64,000 nt of DNA, from positions 1 through 64,000 of the forward strand of contig CAZRHH010000004.1 in the NCBI GenBank assembly GCA_964599885.1. The letters run 5' to 3'. Made by a program: the position numbers and the translations under genes. The notes under the pieces are model-generated. The model worked only from the letters and a program-made list of their open reading frames with translations. It ran no database searches and was not told where the DNA came from. Numbering within the stretch: the first letter of the stretch is position 1; each line of letters opens with the position of its first letter. Shown piece by piece: positions 25,548 to 33,841 of the stretch. The DNA is from CAZRHH01 sp964599885 (GTDB lineage: Bacteria; Chloroflexota; Dehalococcoidia; DSTF01; JACRBR01).

Positions 25548-25809
25548 TCGCGAGCGCACACGTTCGCAGCCCGGGCGCATCGGCCCGTGGCGGCTGCTCG
25601 ATCTGGCGCAGGCGACGCTGCCGATGCGTGCCGGCCTCTTCGGCGGCGGCGCGATCCTGCCAGAATACGGACCGCCGGATAGCGCGCCGGCGTTCAGCGA
25701 GCCGGATCATGAACTTCCAGGCTCCAACATCGAAACGAGTGAACAAGCACAGGCTGTGCAACGCGAGCGCGCCCGCCGCTTCGTCCGCACGGCCAGACCA
25801 GGACGGTAG
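25540..25809 (+). CDS. Small hypothetical protein in heme operon
   Basis: 89 residues, no family recognised. The central part has a hydrophobic stretch (GPWRLLDLAQATLPMRAGLF) followed by GGGAILPEYGPP; the tail is charged and probably disordered. Its ATG overlaps the regulator stop and its stop is 2 nt before sirC, so its placement argues for a translated gene rather than a spacer. Confidence 0.65.
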   Translation: MPDRERTRSQPGRIGPWRLLDLAQATLPMRAGLFGGGAILPEYGPPDSAPAFSEPDHELPGSNIETSEQAQAVQRERARRFVRTARPGR

Positions 25810-25811
25810 CC

Positions 25812-26474
25812 ATGGCCCTCTACCCGATCTTCATCGAAGCAGGCGGCAGACCAGTACTCGTCATCGGCGGCGGCAACGTTGGCGCCGAGAAGGTGCGCGG
25901 CCTGCTCAACGCCGAAGCCGACATCACCGTCGTCAGTCCCGATCTCATCCCCGAACTCCAGGAGTACAAGGACGCCTGCCGCATCAAGCACGTCGCGCGT
26001 CCGTACGTCGAGTCCGACCTCGATGGCGGCTGGGAGTGGATCATGGTGGCGACCGACGACGGCGCCGTGAACGCTGAGGTCGCCGCCGCCGGCAAACGCC
26101 GCCGCATCTGGGTGAACGCCGCCGACGATCCCGTCAACTGCGATTTCATCCTCCCCTCCGTGGTCCGGAAAGGGAAGATCACGCTCGCCGCATCGACATC
26201 GGGCACCAGCCCCGCCCTCGCCCGCCGCCTGCGCGAAGAACTCGACGCGTATCTCACCGAAGACATGCCCGCGCTCGCCGACCTCCTCGCCGAAGTCCGC
26301 CAGGAAATCCGCAGGCGCGGCATCAAGGTCGAGAACGACACGTGGCAGCAAGCGATCGACGTGCAGCTGCGCGTGATGCTCGCGCAGCGCCGGTACGACG
26401 AAGCGCGCGCGCACCTCATCCGCGGCCTCGGCATTGACTTGCCGCCGCTCGGCGTCCCCGAAAGCGTGGGTTGA
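25812..26474 (+). CDS. sirC: Precorrin-2 dehydrogenase (SirC/Met8 N-terminal type)
   Basis: Oxidises precorrin-2 to sirohydrochlorin with NAD+, on the way to siroheme. 220 residues, without the methyltransferase domain of CysG. Rossmann motif VLVIGGGNVGAEKVRGLL near residue 16; the family block NAADDPVNCDFILPSVVRKG near 107; and STSGTSPALARRLREEL near 137, which is diagnostic. The product of the CobA part of the downstream fusion is its substrate, so the operon encodes a coherent uroporphyrinogen III to sirohydrochlorin branch. Confidence 0.94.
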   Translation: MALYPIFIEAGGRPVLVIGGGNVGAEKVRGLLNAEADITVVSPDLIPELQEYKDACRIKHVARPYVESDLDGGWEWIMVATDDGAVNAEVAAAGKRRRIWVNAADDPVNCDFILPSVVRKGKITLAASTSGTSPALARRLREELDAYLTEDMPALADLLAEVRQEIRRRGIKVENDTWQQAIDVQLRVMLAQRRYDEARAHLIRGLGIDLPPLGVPESVG

Positions 26475-26475
26475 G

Positions 26476-27762
26476 GTGCAGATCTCACTCGTCGGCATTT
26501 CGCACAAGACAGCACCCGTCGCCGTGCGCGAACACTATGCCTTCACGCCAGACGAGCTGCCCGAACTGCTGACGCAGCTCGGCGAACGCTACGGCGGCGC
26601 CGCCGTCCTATCGACATGCAACCGCACGGAGATCTACATCGCCAGCGCGCGTGGTATCGCCGACCCGCGCCCCATCGTCGCGCTGATCAGCGAGATCAAG
26701 AGCGAGGCGCCGATGGAAGGAGCGCCGTTTTTTGCGCTGCCCTCGAAAGAAGCCGCTCGCCATCTCTTCCGCGTCGCTGCCGGCGTCGAATCGATGGTCA
26801 TCGGCGAGTCGGAGATCCTCGGCCAGGTGCGTGGCGCCTTCACGGCGGCGACGGCCGCCGGCACGCACACGCCCGCGCTCTCGCGGCTCTTCCACACCGC
26901 CATCCGCGTCGGCCGAAAGGTGCGTACCCAGACGGGCATCGGCCGCCATTCGGTCTCCGTCAGTTCGACCGCGGTGCAGCTCGCGCGCCGCACGCCCGGC
27001 GACGTCAGCGACAAGACGGTCCTCGTCATCGGCGCCGGTGAGGCGGGGCAACTCACCGCCGGCAACCTCAACGGCGTCGGCGTCGGGCGCATGCTCGTCA
27101 CCAGCCGCAACCCCGAACGCACGGCTGATCTCGCCCACGCGCTCGGCGGCAGCGCGGTCGCCTACGAACGCCGCGCTGCTGCGATTGCGGAGGCGGACAT
27201 CGTCATCTCATCGACCGCCGCGCAGGACTTTGTGATCGACCGCGCGATGGTGCAGGAAGCGATGGCCACGCGCGCGGGCCGCCCGCTGCTGCTGATCGAT
27301 ATCGCCGTGCCGCGCGATATCGACCCGACAGCCGGCGCGCTTCCCGGCGTCACGCTCTACGACATCGATGCGCTGCAGACCGTCGTCGAGCAGAACATGC
27401 AGTTGCGCCGCGCGGAACTGAGCGCGGCCGAAGTCATCGTCGAAGAAGGCGTGACGAAATTCGGCGAGTGGCTCCGTTCGCTCGAAGTCGTGCCGACCGT
27501 CGCGTCGCTGCGCGCCCGCGCCGAAAGCGTGCGGCTCGCCGAACTCGAGCGCACGCTCTCGAAAACAACGATGAGCGCCACCGACCGCAAGCGCGTCGAA
27601 GCAATGACCTCGGCGCTCGTGAAGAAACTGCTCCACAGCCCGATCGCCCGCCTCAAGACCCCCGGCGAAGGCGACCGCTACATCGAAGCGGCGCGCGCGC
27701 TGTTCGATCTCGACGGCGAGCCGCCGGCCATCGATCCGGCGACGGATGCGCCCGACGCATGA
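26476..27762 (+). CDS. hemA: Glutamyl-tRNA reductase
   Basis: First committed enzyme of C5 tetrapyrrole synthesis; reduces Glu-tRNA to glutamate-1-semialdehyde with NADPH. 428 residues. The catalytic Cys is in LSTCNRTEIYI, preceded by GISHKTAPVAVRE. The NADPH domain has VIGAGEAGQLTA and the C-terminal dimerisation helix is present. Start is GTG 26476, two bases after the sirC stop; the frame upstream runs through sirC. No hemL for the next step is visible in the window. Confidence 0.97.
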   Translation: MQISLVGISHKTAPVAVREHYAFTPDELPELLTQLGERYGGAAVLSTCNRTEIYIASARGIADPRPIVALISEIKSEAPMEGAPFFALPSKEAARHLFRVAAGVESMVIGESEILGQVRGAFTAATAAGTHTPALSRLFHTAIRVGRKVRTQTGIGRHSVSVSSTAVQLARRTPGDVSDKTVLVIGAGEAGQLTAGNLNGVGVGRMLVTSRNPERTADLAHALGGSAVAYERRAAAIAEADIVISSTAAQDFVIDRAMVQEAMATRAGRPLLLIDIAVPRDIDPTAGALPGVTLYDIDALQTVVEQNMQLRRAELSAAEVIVEEGVTKFGEWLRSLEVVPTVASLRARAESVRLAELERTLSKTTMSATDRKRVEAMTSALVKKLLHSPIARLKTPGEGDRYIEAARALFDLDGEPPAIDPATDAPDA

Positions 27763-28691
27763 CGCGCACGTTCGTCATCGGCACCCGCGGCAGCCGGTTG
27801 GCGCTGCGTCAGGAGGAGTTGGTGCAGGACGCGCTCCGTGCCGCCGGCGTCGAAGCCGCGATCGAAGTCCGAGAGATCAAGACCGAAGGTGACGTGTCCG
27901 CGGCGCCGCTCAGCTTGATCGGCGGGCTCGGCGTGTTCACGAAAGCGATCGAGGACGCGCTGCTCGCCGGTACGATCGACATCGCCGTCCACAGTCTGAA
28001 AGATCTCCCTCCCGCGCTCACACCGGGCCTGATGCTCGCCGCGATCCCGGCGCGCGGCGACGCTCGCGACGCGCTCGTCACCACCGATGGACGCCCGCTC
28101 TCGGAATTGAAGCAGGGTGCCCGTATCGGCACCGGCAGCGAGCGCCGCGCGACGCAGCTCAACGCGCTCCGCCCCGACATCGTCGCCGAAGACATCCGTG
28201 GCAACGTCGACACGCGCGTCCGCAAGGTCGAGTCGGGCGAGTACGACGGCGCCGTGCTGGCGATGGCGGGGCTGCTGCGCCTGGGGCTGGAGCTGAAAGC
28301 CGCGCACGTGTTCTCGCCCGACGAGATGCTGCCCGCCGTCGGCCAGGGCGCGCTCGGCGTCGAAGTGCGCGCAGACGATGCGGAAGCGCTCGCGCTGCTG
28401 CGTCCGATCGACGATCACGACACGCACGTCGCCGTCACCGCGGAGCGCGCGTTTCTCGCCCGTCTCGGCGCTGGCTGCCGTATGCCGGTCGCCGGATTCG
28501 CCGCCGCCCGCGACGGCGTGATCACGATGCGCGCCCGCATTGCGACCGGCACGCCGCCGCAGATGATCGATCTCGCCGCCGCCGCCGAGACCCCTAACGC
28601 CATCGCATTAGGCGAACAACTCGCCGACGAAATGATGTCGCGCGCGGGGCTAGAGGTTGGAGGTAGAGGTTGGACAGGCGGCGTTCGGTGA
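27759..28691 (+). CDS. hemC: Porphobilinogen deaminase (hydroxymethylbilane synthase)
   Basis: Polymerises four porphobilinogens to hydroxymethylbilane. 310 residues; IGTRGSRLALRQ at the N-terminus, the VHSLKDLP loop, DIRGNVDTRVRK and the dipyrromethane-cofactor Cys in LGAGCRMPVAG. ATG overlaps the hemA stop (ATGA). The last 14 residues (GLEVGGRGWTGGVR) are encoded by a GAGGTTGGAGGTAGAGG microsatellite, so the natural C-terminus has been replaced or extended by repeat DNA. Confidence 0.97.
   Translation: MTRTFVIGTRGSRLALRQEELVQDALRAAGVEAAIEVREIKTEGDVSAAPLSLIGGLGVFTKAIEDALLAGTIDIAVHSLKDLPPALTPGLMLAAIPARGDARDALVTTDGRPLSELKQGARIGTGSERRATQLNALRPDIVAEDIRGNVDTRVRKVESGEYDGAVLAMAGLLRLGLELKAAHVFSPDEMLPAVGQGALGVEVRADDAEALALLRPIDDHDTHVAVTAERAFLARLGAGCRMPVAGFAAARDGVITMRARIATGTPPQMIDLAAAAETPNAIALGEQLADEMMSRAGLEVGGRGWTGGVR
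28650..28675 (+). repeat. GAGGTTGGAGGTAGAGG microsatellite at hemC 3' end
   Basis: Purine-rich short repeats that provide the last codons of hemC. A similar GAGGTCAGAAGTCGGAGGTC array is found at the 3' end of the second ABC exporter gene. Confidence 0.65.
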
Positions 28692-28710
28692 GTTGGCGGT
28701 GGTTTGGAGC

Positions 28711-28738
28711 GGGCGGAGCTAAAGCTCCGCAGCTACGT
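28711..28738. repeat. Inverted repeat family D, copy 1 (GCGGAGCT-AA-AGCTCCGC)
   Basis: Perfect 8-bp arms followed by AGCTAC, between hemC and cobA-hemD. A second copy with the same tail lies at 61842-61875. Confidence 0.8.
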
Positions 28739-28758
28739 CCACTGATTCGGATCACCTT

Positions 28759-30285
28759 GTGAGCACCAAGCGCGGCTTCGTCTCGCTCGTCGGAGCTGGG
28801 CCTGGTGATCTGCAACTAATCACCGTCGGCGGCGCGGCGCGGCTCGCCGAGGCCGACGTCGTCGTCTACGACCGGCTGGCCAATCCGGCGCTGCTCTCGC
28901 ACGCGCGCACGGACGCCGAGCTGATCTACGTTGGGAAGATGCCCGACCGCCACACGTTGTCGCAGGACGAGATCAACGCGCTGCTCGTCGAGCGCGGACT
29001 CGCCGGCCAGCGCGTCGTGCGCCTCAAGGGCGGCGACCCGTTCGTCTTTGGTCGCGGCGGCGAAGAGGCGGAAGCGCTGATCGCCGCCGGTGTCGCGTTC
29101 GAGGTGCTGCCCGGCGTCACGTCGGCGATCGCGGCTGCGGCGTACGCCGGCGTGCCGGTGACGCACCGCGCGCTGGCATCGTCCTTCGCGGTCATCACCG
29201 GTCACGAAGATCCCGCCAAGGACGACACCAGCATCAACTGGGAGAAGCTCGCGACCGGCGTCGATACGCTCGTCTTCCTGATGGGCGTCGGCCGGCTCGA
29301 AGAGATCGCGCGGCGCCTCATCGCGCACGGCCGCGCCACCACGACGCCCGTCGCCGTCGTCGAATGGGCCACGCTGCCGCGGCAGCGCACCGTGACTGGC
29401 ACGCTCGATACGATCGCCGGCGTCGTTGCCGAGAGCGGCATCGGTGCGCCCGCCGTCACCATCGTCGGAGAGGTCGCCGCCCTGCGGGCCGGCCTGCGCT
29501 GGTTCGATACGCGCCCGCTGTTCGGCAAGCGCGTACTTGTCACGCGCACGCGTCAGCAGGCGAGCGATCTCTCTCGCCTGCTTGCCGCACAGGGCGCCGA
29601 GCCCGTCGAGCTGCCGACGATCGAGATCGTGCCGCGCGTCGATGCGGCAACGCTGTCACGATCGATCGCGCTGCTGCGGAGCTCCGGCTATGGCTGGTGC
29701 ATCTTTACCAGCGCCAACGCCGTCGACATCTTCATCGCGCATCTGCGCGATGCACAGCTCGATGTGCGGGCATTCACACGCACGCAGATCGCCGCGATCG
29801 GCCCGGGCACGGCCGAATCGCTCGCTGCTCACGGCCTGCGCGCAGATGTCGTCCCCGAGCGGTATGTCGCTGAAGGGCTGATCGGCGCGCTCGCGCAGCG
29901 TGTTGTCCGCGGCCAGCGCGTGCTGCTGCTACGCGCCGAGGATGCTCGGAAAACGATCGTTGACGCGCTGACGCAGCGAGGCGCGACAATCGATGAGCTG
30001 ACGCTGTACACGGCCGCCGTGCCGCAGCAGCGTGATGCCGAGGCGCTCCGCCGTCTTCGCGCCGGCGAGATCGACATCGCGACGTTCGCCAGCTCGTCGT
30101 CCGTCCGCAATCTCATCGAGATGCTCGATGGCGACATCACGCCGTTGCGCAACGTCAAGATCGCCGCGATCGGCCCCGTGACCGCAGAAGCCGTCCGCGC
30201 TGCCGGCCTGGAACTGGCGATCATGCCGGACACGTACACGATCGAGGCGCTGGTCGATGCGCTGGTGCATGACGCCGCGGGATAG
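28759..30285 (+). CDS. cobA-hemD: Uroporphyrinogen-III C-methyltransferase / uroporphyrinogen-III synthase fusion
   Basis: 508-residue bifunctional protein. Residues 1 to about 245 are the SAM-dependent CobA/SUMT domain (LVGAGPGDLQL, VVRLKGGDPFVFGRGGEE, VTHRALASSF, TLVFLMGVGRL), giving precorrin-2. From about 255 the HemD domain follows (GKRVLVTRTRQQASDLSRLL, TSANAVDIF, FASSSSVRNLIEML), cyclising hydroxymethylbilane to uroporphyrinogen III. This fusion is common in Firmicutes, Actinobacteria and Chloroflexota. Starts at GTG 28759, 67 nt after hemC, with a family D hairpin in between. Confidence 0.95.
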   Translation: MSTKRGFVSLVGAGPGDLQLITVGGAARLAEADVVVYDRLANPALLSHARTDAELIYVGKMPDRHTLSQDEINALLVERGLAGQRVVRLKGGDPFVFGRGGEEAEALIAAGVAFEVLPGVTSAIAAAAYAGVPVTHRALASSFAVITGHEDPAKDDTSINWEKLATGVDTLVFLMGVGRLEEIARRLIAHGRATTTPVAVVEWATLPRQRTVTGTLDTIAGVVAESGIGAPAVTIVGEVAALRAGLRWFDTRPLFGKRVLVTRTRQQASDLSRLLAAQGAEPVELPTIEIVPRVDAATLSRSIALLRSSGYGWCIFTSANAVDIFIAHLRDAQLDVRAFTRTQIAAIGPGTAESLAAHGLRADVVPERYVAEGLIGALAQRVVRGQRVLLLRAEDARKTIVDALTQRGATIDELTLYTAAVPQQRDAEALRRLRAGEIDIATFASSSSVRNLIEMLDGDITPLRNVKIAAIGPVTAEAVRAAGLELAIMPDTYTIEALVDALVHDAAG

Positions 30286-30362
30286 GGATCCGGCTGGCGT
30301 AGCGGTTCAAGACCCGTCGGCGCGCCAGTCGCGGACCCGAATGGGGGGACGGGCCCAGCCGG

Positions 30363-30368
30363 TAGAAT
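30363..30368 (+). promoter_or_regulatory. -10 box TAGAAT, internal leaderless promoter of hemB
   Basis: TAGAAT ends 6 nt before the hemB ATG (30375), so hemB can be transcribed independently of the operon. Confidence 0.5.
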
Positions 30369-30374
30369 GAACGT

Positions 30375-31367
30375 ATGCTAGACCTCAACACCCGGGGCGA
30401 TTTCGCCCGCAACCGCCGCCTCCGCCGCTCCGAGGGCCTGCGCCGCCTCGTCGCCGAAACGCGCCTGTCGCCGTCGGACTTCGTCTACCCGTTGTTCGTC
30501 ACGCACGGCACCGGAGTCCGCGAACCGATCGTCTCGATGCCGGGCCAGTACCGGCTGTCGCTGGATCAGATCCGCGCCGAGGCGAAGGAACTGCGCGACG
30601 TCGGCGTCAACGCTGTTCTTCTGTTCGGGCTGCCGGCGTCGAAGGACGAGCAGGGCACAGAAGCGTTCAGCGACGCCGGCATCGCGCAGGACGCCGTGCG
30701 CGCGTTCAAGGATGCCTCGCCAGATCTCGTCGTGATCACCGACGTCTGCATGTGTGAATACACGAGCCACGGCCATTGCGGCATCATCAGCGACGATGGC
30801 GAGGTCGATAACGACCGCTCGATCGAACTGATCGCCAAGACGGCCGTTTCGCACGCACGCGCCGGCGCCGACATGGTCGCGCCGTCCGACATGATGGACG
30901 GGCGCGTCGCCGCCATTCGCGAGGAGCTGGACGACAACGACTACACGCAGACACCGATCATGGCGTACAGCGCGAAGTACGCGTCGGCGTTCTACGGCCC
31001 GTTCCGCGAAGCCGCCGACAGCGCGCCGCAGTTCGGCGACCGCCGCGGCTACCAGATGGATCCGCCCAACGCCCGCGAAGCGCTCCGCGAGATCCAGGAT
31101 GACCTCGACGAGGGCGCGGACATCGTCATCGTGAAGCCCGCGCTTCCGTACCTCGACATCGTCTCGCGCGCCCGCGACGCGTTCGACGTGCCGCTCGCCG
31201 CGTACAACGTCAGCGGCGAGTACGCCATGGTTAAGGCGGCTGCCGCCAATGGCTGGATCGACGAACAGCGGACGATCCTCGAGACGCTGACATCGATAAA
31301 ACGGGCTGGCGCTGACATCATCATCACGTATCACGCCAAAGAGGCCGCGCGTTGGCTGCAAGCGTGA
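30375..31367 (+). CDS. hemB: Delta-aminolevulinic acid dehydratase (porphobilinogen synthase)
   Basis: Condenses two 5-aminolevulinates. 330 residues. The three-cysteine zinc site is DVCMCEYTSHGHCG, showing a Zn-dependent rather than Mg-only form. The two Schiff-base lysines are in YSAKYAS and VIVKPALPY. The N-terminal RLRRSEGLRRLVAETRLSPS is normal. A gap of 89 nt after cobA-hemD and the -10 box suggest some independent expression. Confidence 0.97.
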   Translation: MLDLNTRGDFARNRRLRRSEGLRRLVAETRLSPSDFVYPLFVTHGTGVREPIVSMPGQYRLSLDQIRAEAKELRDVGVNAVLLFGLPASKDEQGTEAFSDAGIAQDAVRAFKDASPDLVVITDVCMCEYTSHGHCGIISDDGEVDNDRSIELIAKTAVSHARAGADMVAPSDMMDGRVAAIREELDDNDYTQTPIMAYSAKYASAFYGPFREAADSAPQFGDRRGYQMDPPNAREALREIQDDLDEGADIVIVKPALPYLDIVSRARDAFDVPLAAYNVSGEYAMVKAAAANGWIDEQRTILETLTSIKRAGADIIITYHAKEAARWLQA

Positions 31368-31536
31368 CCCTTCGCGCGAACACCCCGGCACACGCGCGCA
31401 TCGCGCGATTGCCGGGCTCCTCCGGGCGATGTTCGTGAGCGACGGTCATCCCACTTCCGGATCCCGCTGTCCGCTTGCCGCGCCTAGCGGCGTACAATGA
31501 AGCCGCCATTGCGGCCCCCTTCGCACTGGAGGACCT

Positions 31537-32244
31537 ATGCCAGTTATCACGGTGTCCGGATCGCTCGGAAGCGGCGCGCGGGAAGTCGCCCAGGCCGTCG
31601 CGAAGCAGATGCAACTCGACTACGTAGACCAGGAGATCCTCGTCGAAGCGGCGCGCGAACTCGGCGTCACCGTGTCGGCAATCGAGCAACACGACGAGCG
31701 GCCGAGCAACATCGGCGAGCGTCTGGCAGGCGTAATGCGCACGCTGATGGAACGCTCCGCGGCCGCCGGCGCAGTGGATCCGATGAGCGGCGGCGGCCTG
31801 GAACTCGTCCTGGCACGATCGTACGGCGAAGCGGCGGAGCTGCCCGAAGCCGGGGCAGGTCAGCTTGACGACGAGCGCTATCTAAAGACGCTGACGTCGG
31901 TGATTCGCGGCGTGGCGGCCCGCGATAACGTCGTCATTCTCGGGCGCGGCAGCCAGTCGATCCTCCACGACGTCGAGCACGCGCTCCATGTGTACGTTGC
32001 TTCGCCGAAGCAGTTTCGGATTGATGCCCTGGTTCAGAAGGAAGACATGTCGGTGCACGACGCCGAGCGCCGCATCAAACAGAGCGACCATAACCGGCAG
32101 GCGTTTCATCGGCGATACTTCAAGGCCGATGCGGAGAATCCCGCGCTCTACGACCTCGTGATCAACGGCGGGCGCATCGGCGTGACGCACGCGGTGGAGT
32201 TGATCGCGCTCGCCGTCTCGCAGAAGGCGCCGCTTCCCGGCTAG
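31537..32244 (+). CDS. Cytidylate kinase-like P-loop protein
   Basis: 235 residues. It starts with MPVITVSGSLGSGAREVAQA: a P-loop that lacks the normal GK(S/T) at the end (GSGARE), as in the cytidylate-kinase-2-like family of unknown substrate. A second conserved part is ARDNVVILGRGSQSILHD, and RRIKQSDHNRQAFHRRYF resembles the NMP-binding lid. TGGAGGACC gives the ribosome site. Catalytic kinase activity is doubtful because of the altered Walker A. Confidence 0.8.
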   Translation: MPVITVSGSLGSGAREVAQAVAKQMQLDYVDQEILVEAARELGVTVSAIEQHDERPSNIGERLAGVMRTLMERSAAAGAVDPMSGGGLELVLARSYGEAAELPEAGAGQLDDERYLKTLTSVIRGVAARDNVVILGRGSQSILHDVEHALHVYVASPKQFRIDALVQKEDMSVHDAERRIKQSDHNRQAFHRRYFKADAENPALYDLVINGGRIGVTHAVELIALAVSQKAPLPG

Positions 32245-32253
32245 GAGCCAACG

Positions 32254-32598
32254 ATGTACCTCAGCCCTGAAGCACAACGCTTGCTTGGCGACGTGCAGCG
32301 AGCGCATGAGACGCTGATCGAGCATTTTCATGCCGGCGAGGCGCATCGCCGCGCATTTCGGGCGATCTACGGTGCGTTCGAATCGGCGCTTGGTGACGTC
32401 GACGATGCGCATCTCAACGCGCCAGTCGATGGCGGCTGGTCGCCCGCGCGCGTGCTGGTCCACATCGCCGAGCACGATCAGCAGATCGAGGAAGCGGCGA
32501 AGCGCGGCATCGAACACATGATCGAGCACGGCCTCGAACACGCGCGTAGTCTCTGGATCGCGCGCCTCCCACGCGCCGACGATCGCGGCGGCGATTAG
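32254..32598 (+). CDS. Small DinB-like helical protein
   Basis: 114 residues. GGWSPARVLVHIAEHDQQIEEA matches the helix with a metal-binding His of the DinB/YfiT superfamily, but the protein is shorter than typical members, so later metal ligands are likely missing. AGGAGCCAACG before ATG is a ribosome site. It lies 9 nt after the kinase-like gene and 3 nt before the PlsY-like gene, so it belongs to that gene string. Confidence 0.65.
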   Translation: MYLSPEAQRLLGDVQRAHETLIEHFHAGEAHRRAFRAIYGAFESALGDVDDAHLNAPVDGGWSPARVLVHIAEHDQQIEEAAKRGIEHMIEHGLEHARSLWIARLPRADDRGGD

Positions 32599-32601
32599 CG
32601 G

Positions 32602-33291
32602 ATGCTCGAAGGCGCCATCGCGATCGTAGCGGCGTACGCGCTTGGATCCGTACCGATCGCCTTCCTAACCGGGCACGCCGCGAAGGGCATCGACCTGCGC
32701 GAGCATGGCAGCGGCAACGCCGGTGCATCGAACGTGTGGCAGAGCGTGTCGAAGGCGCTCGTCGTGCCGGTCGGGCTTGCGCAGATCGGGCAGGGTCTGA
32801 GCGCCGTACTGCTCGCTGTCGTGCTGGACGCTGGCGATGGCGTGCGTGTCGCGTGCGCGGTCGCTGCGCTGCTCGCGAACAACTGGAATCCGTGGCTCGG
32901 ATTCACCGGCGGGCGCGGCGTTGGCGTCGTGATCGGCGCGCTGATCGCACTGTCGCCGGTCGCGCTGGTGGTGTTCATCGTCGTGGCGCTGGCTGGTGTC
33001 ACCGTGCGGGCGATACCGCAGGGCGTCGGCGTGGCGCTGGTCGTGATGCCGGCTGGCGCGCTGATCGCAGGACAGTCGCCGGCGATCGTGTGCGGGTGCG
33101 TGCTGCTGGCTGCGGTAGTGCTACTGAAGCGCCTGGCCGCGAACGGCGCGCCTGACGCGGAGTACGAGCGCCCGGGTGTGTGGCTCAGTCGTCTGCTGTA
33201 CGACCGCGATGTGCGCGATCGCGAGTCGTGGGTGCGGCGTTCGGTTGGAAGCGAGTTGCAGGAGACCGGCAGCCGTAAGTTCGGCGAATGA
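32602..33291 (+). CDS. plsY: Glycerol-3-phosphate acyltransferase (PlsY) family protein, divergent
   Basis: Integral membrane acyl-phosphate:glycerol-3-phosphate acyltransferase candidate, 229 residues with about five hydrophobic segments. Motif 1 is ALGSVPIAFLTG then REHGSGNAGASNVW; motif 2 is NWNPWLGFTGGRGVGV, where the usual GGKGVAT has Arg for Lys and GV for AT. The divergence could alter substrate. It could act at the first step of phospholipid synthesis. The stop overlaps the next gene (ATGA). Confidence 0.78.
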   Translation: MLEGAIAIVAAYALGSVPIAFLTGHAAKGIDLREHGSGNAGASNVWQSVSKALVVPVGLAQIGQGLSAVLLAVVLDAGDGVRVACAVAALLANNWNPWLGFTGGRGVGVVIGALIALSPVALVVFIVVALAGVTVRAIPQGVGVALVVMPAGALIAGQSPAIVCGCVLLAAVVLLKRLAANGAPDAEYERPGVWLSRLLYDRDVRDRESWVRRSVGSELQETGSRKFGE

Positions 33292-33779
33292 AAGCCCACA
33301 TCGCGGGGCCGCCCGGCAGCGGCAAGACGACGCTGGCTCGCGAGATTGCCCGCATCTGCAACGTGCCGGCGTACGATCTCGACTGGATCGTGTACGACGA
33401 CGCGGGAGAGCGGCCGCGAGCCGAGCTGCTCGCGCGCATCGATGAGATCCGCGATCGCGACGGTTGGGTGACGGACGGCGCGTACGCCGAAGAGTGGGTC
33501 GCGACGTTACTCGCGGATGCGGAGACGATCGTCTGGCTGGACGTGCCCTGGCGAGTCTGCGCGTTGCGCATGGTGAAGCGCCACGTGCGCGCGGAACTGG
33601 CGCGAAACAACCGGCACCCGGGCTGGCGGAAGCTGTACCGGTTCCTGCGGTACACGCGCAGTACCGCGACGAGCCATCGAGCGCGGACTCGGGCGATGCT
33701 GGCGCCGTACGCGTCGAAGGTGGTGCGGTGCGCATCGGCACACGATGTCGCGAGTTTCGTTGCTGGGTTGCGCGAATGA
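33288..33779 (+). CDS. P-loop NTPase, adenylate-kinase/FlaR-like
   Basis: 163 residues. Walker A in AGPPGSGKTTLAREIA; the middle has VYDLDWIVYDD-like acidic residues and WVTDGAYAEEW, and TIVWLDVPWRVCALRMVKR is the typical NMP-kinase-like Walker B and lid region of the FlaR/DNA-topology-modulation family. Real function of this family is uncertain. Overlaps the PlsY stop by 4 nt, hence translationally coupled. Confidence 0.8.
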   Translation: MKAHIAGPPGSGKTTLAREIARICNVPAYDLDWIVYDDAGERPRAELLARIDEIRDRDGWVTDGAYAEEWVATLLADAETIVWLDVPWRVCALRMVKRHVRAELARNNRHPGWRKLYRFLRYTRSTATSHRARTRAMLAPYASKVVRCASAHDVASFVAGLRE

Positions 33780-33841
33780 CGCCAGGTTGGGCCGCCGCGC
33801 TACACTGTCGCCGTCACACCCCTCGTCGCTGATTGGGCTGC

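Noticed and set aside
31493..31498. TACAAT as promoter of the CMK-like gene
   Set aside because: A plausible -10, but no -35 at 16-18 nt; the closest TTG box is only 12 nt away, so I did not call it.
32414..33299. Minus-strand open frames opposite the PlsY-like gene
   Set aside because: Low-complexity Ser/Ala/Pro/Arg translations without domain content.
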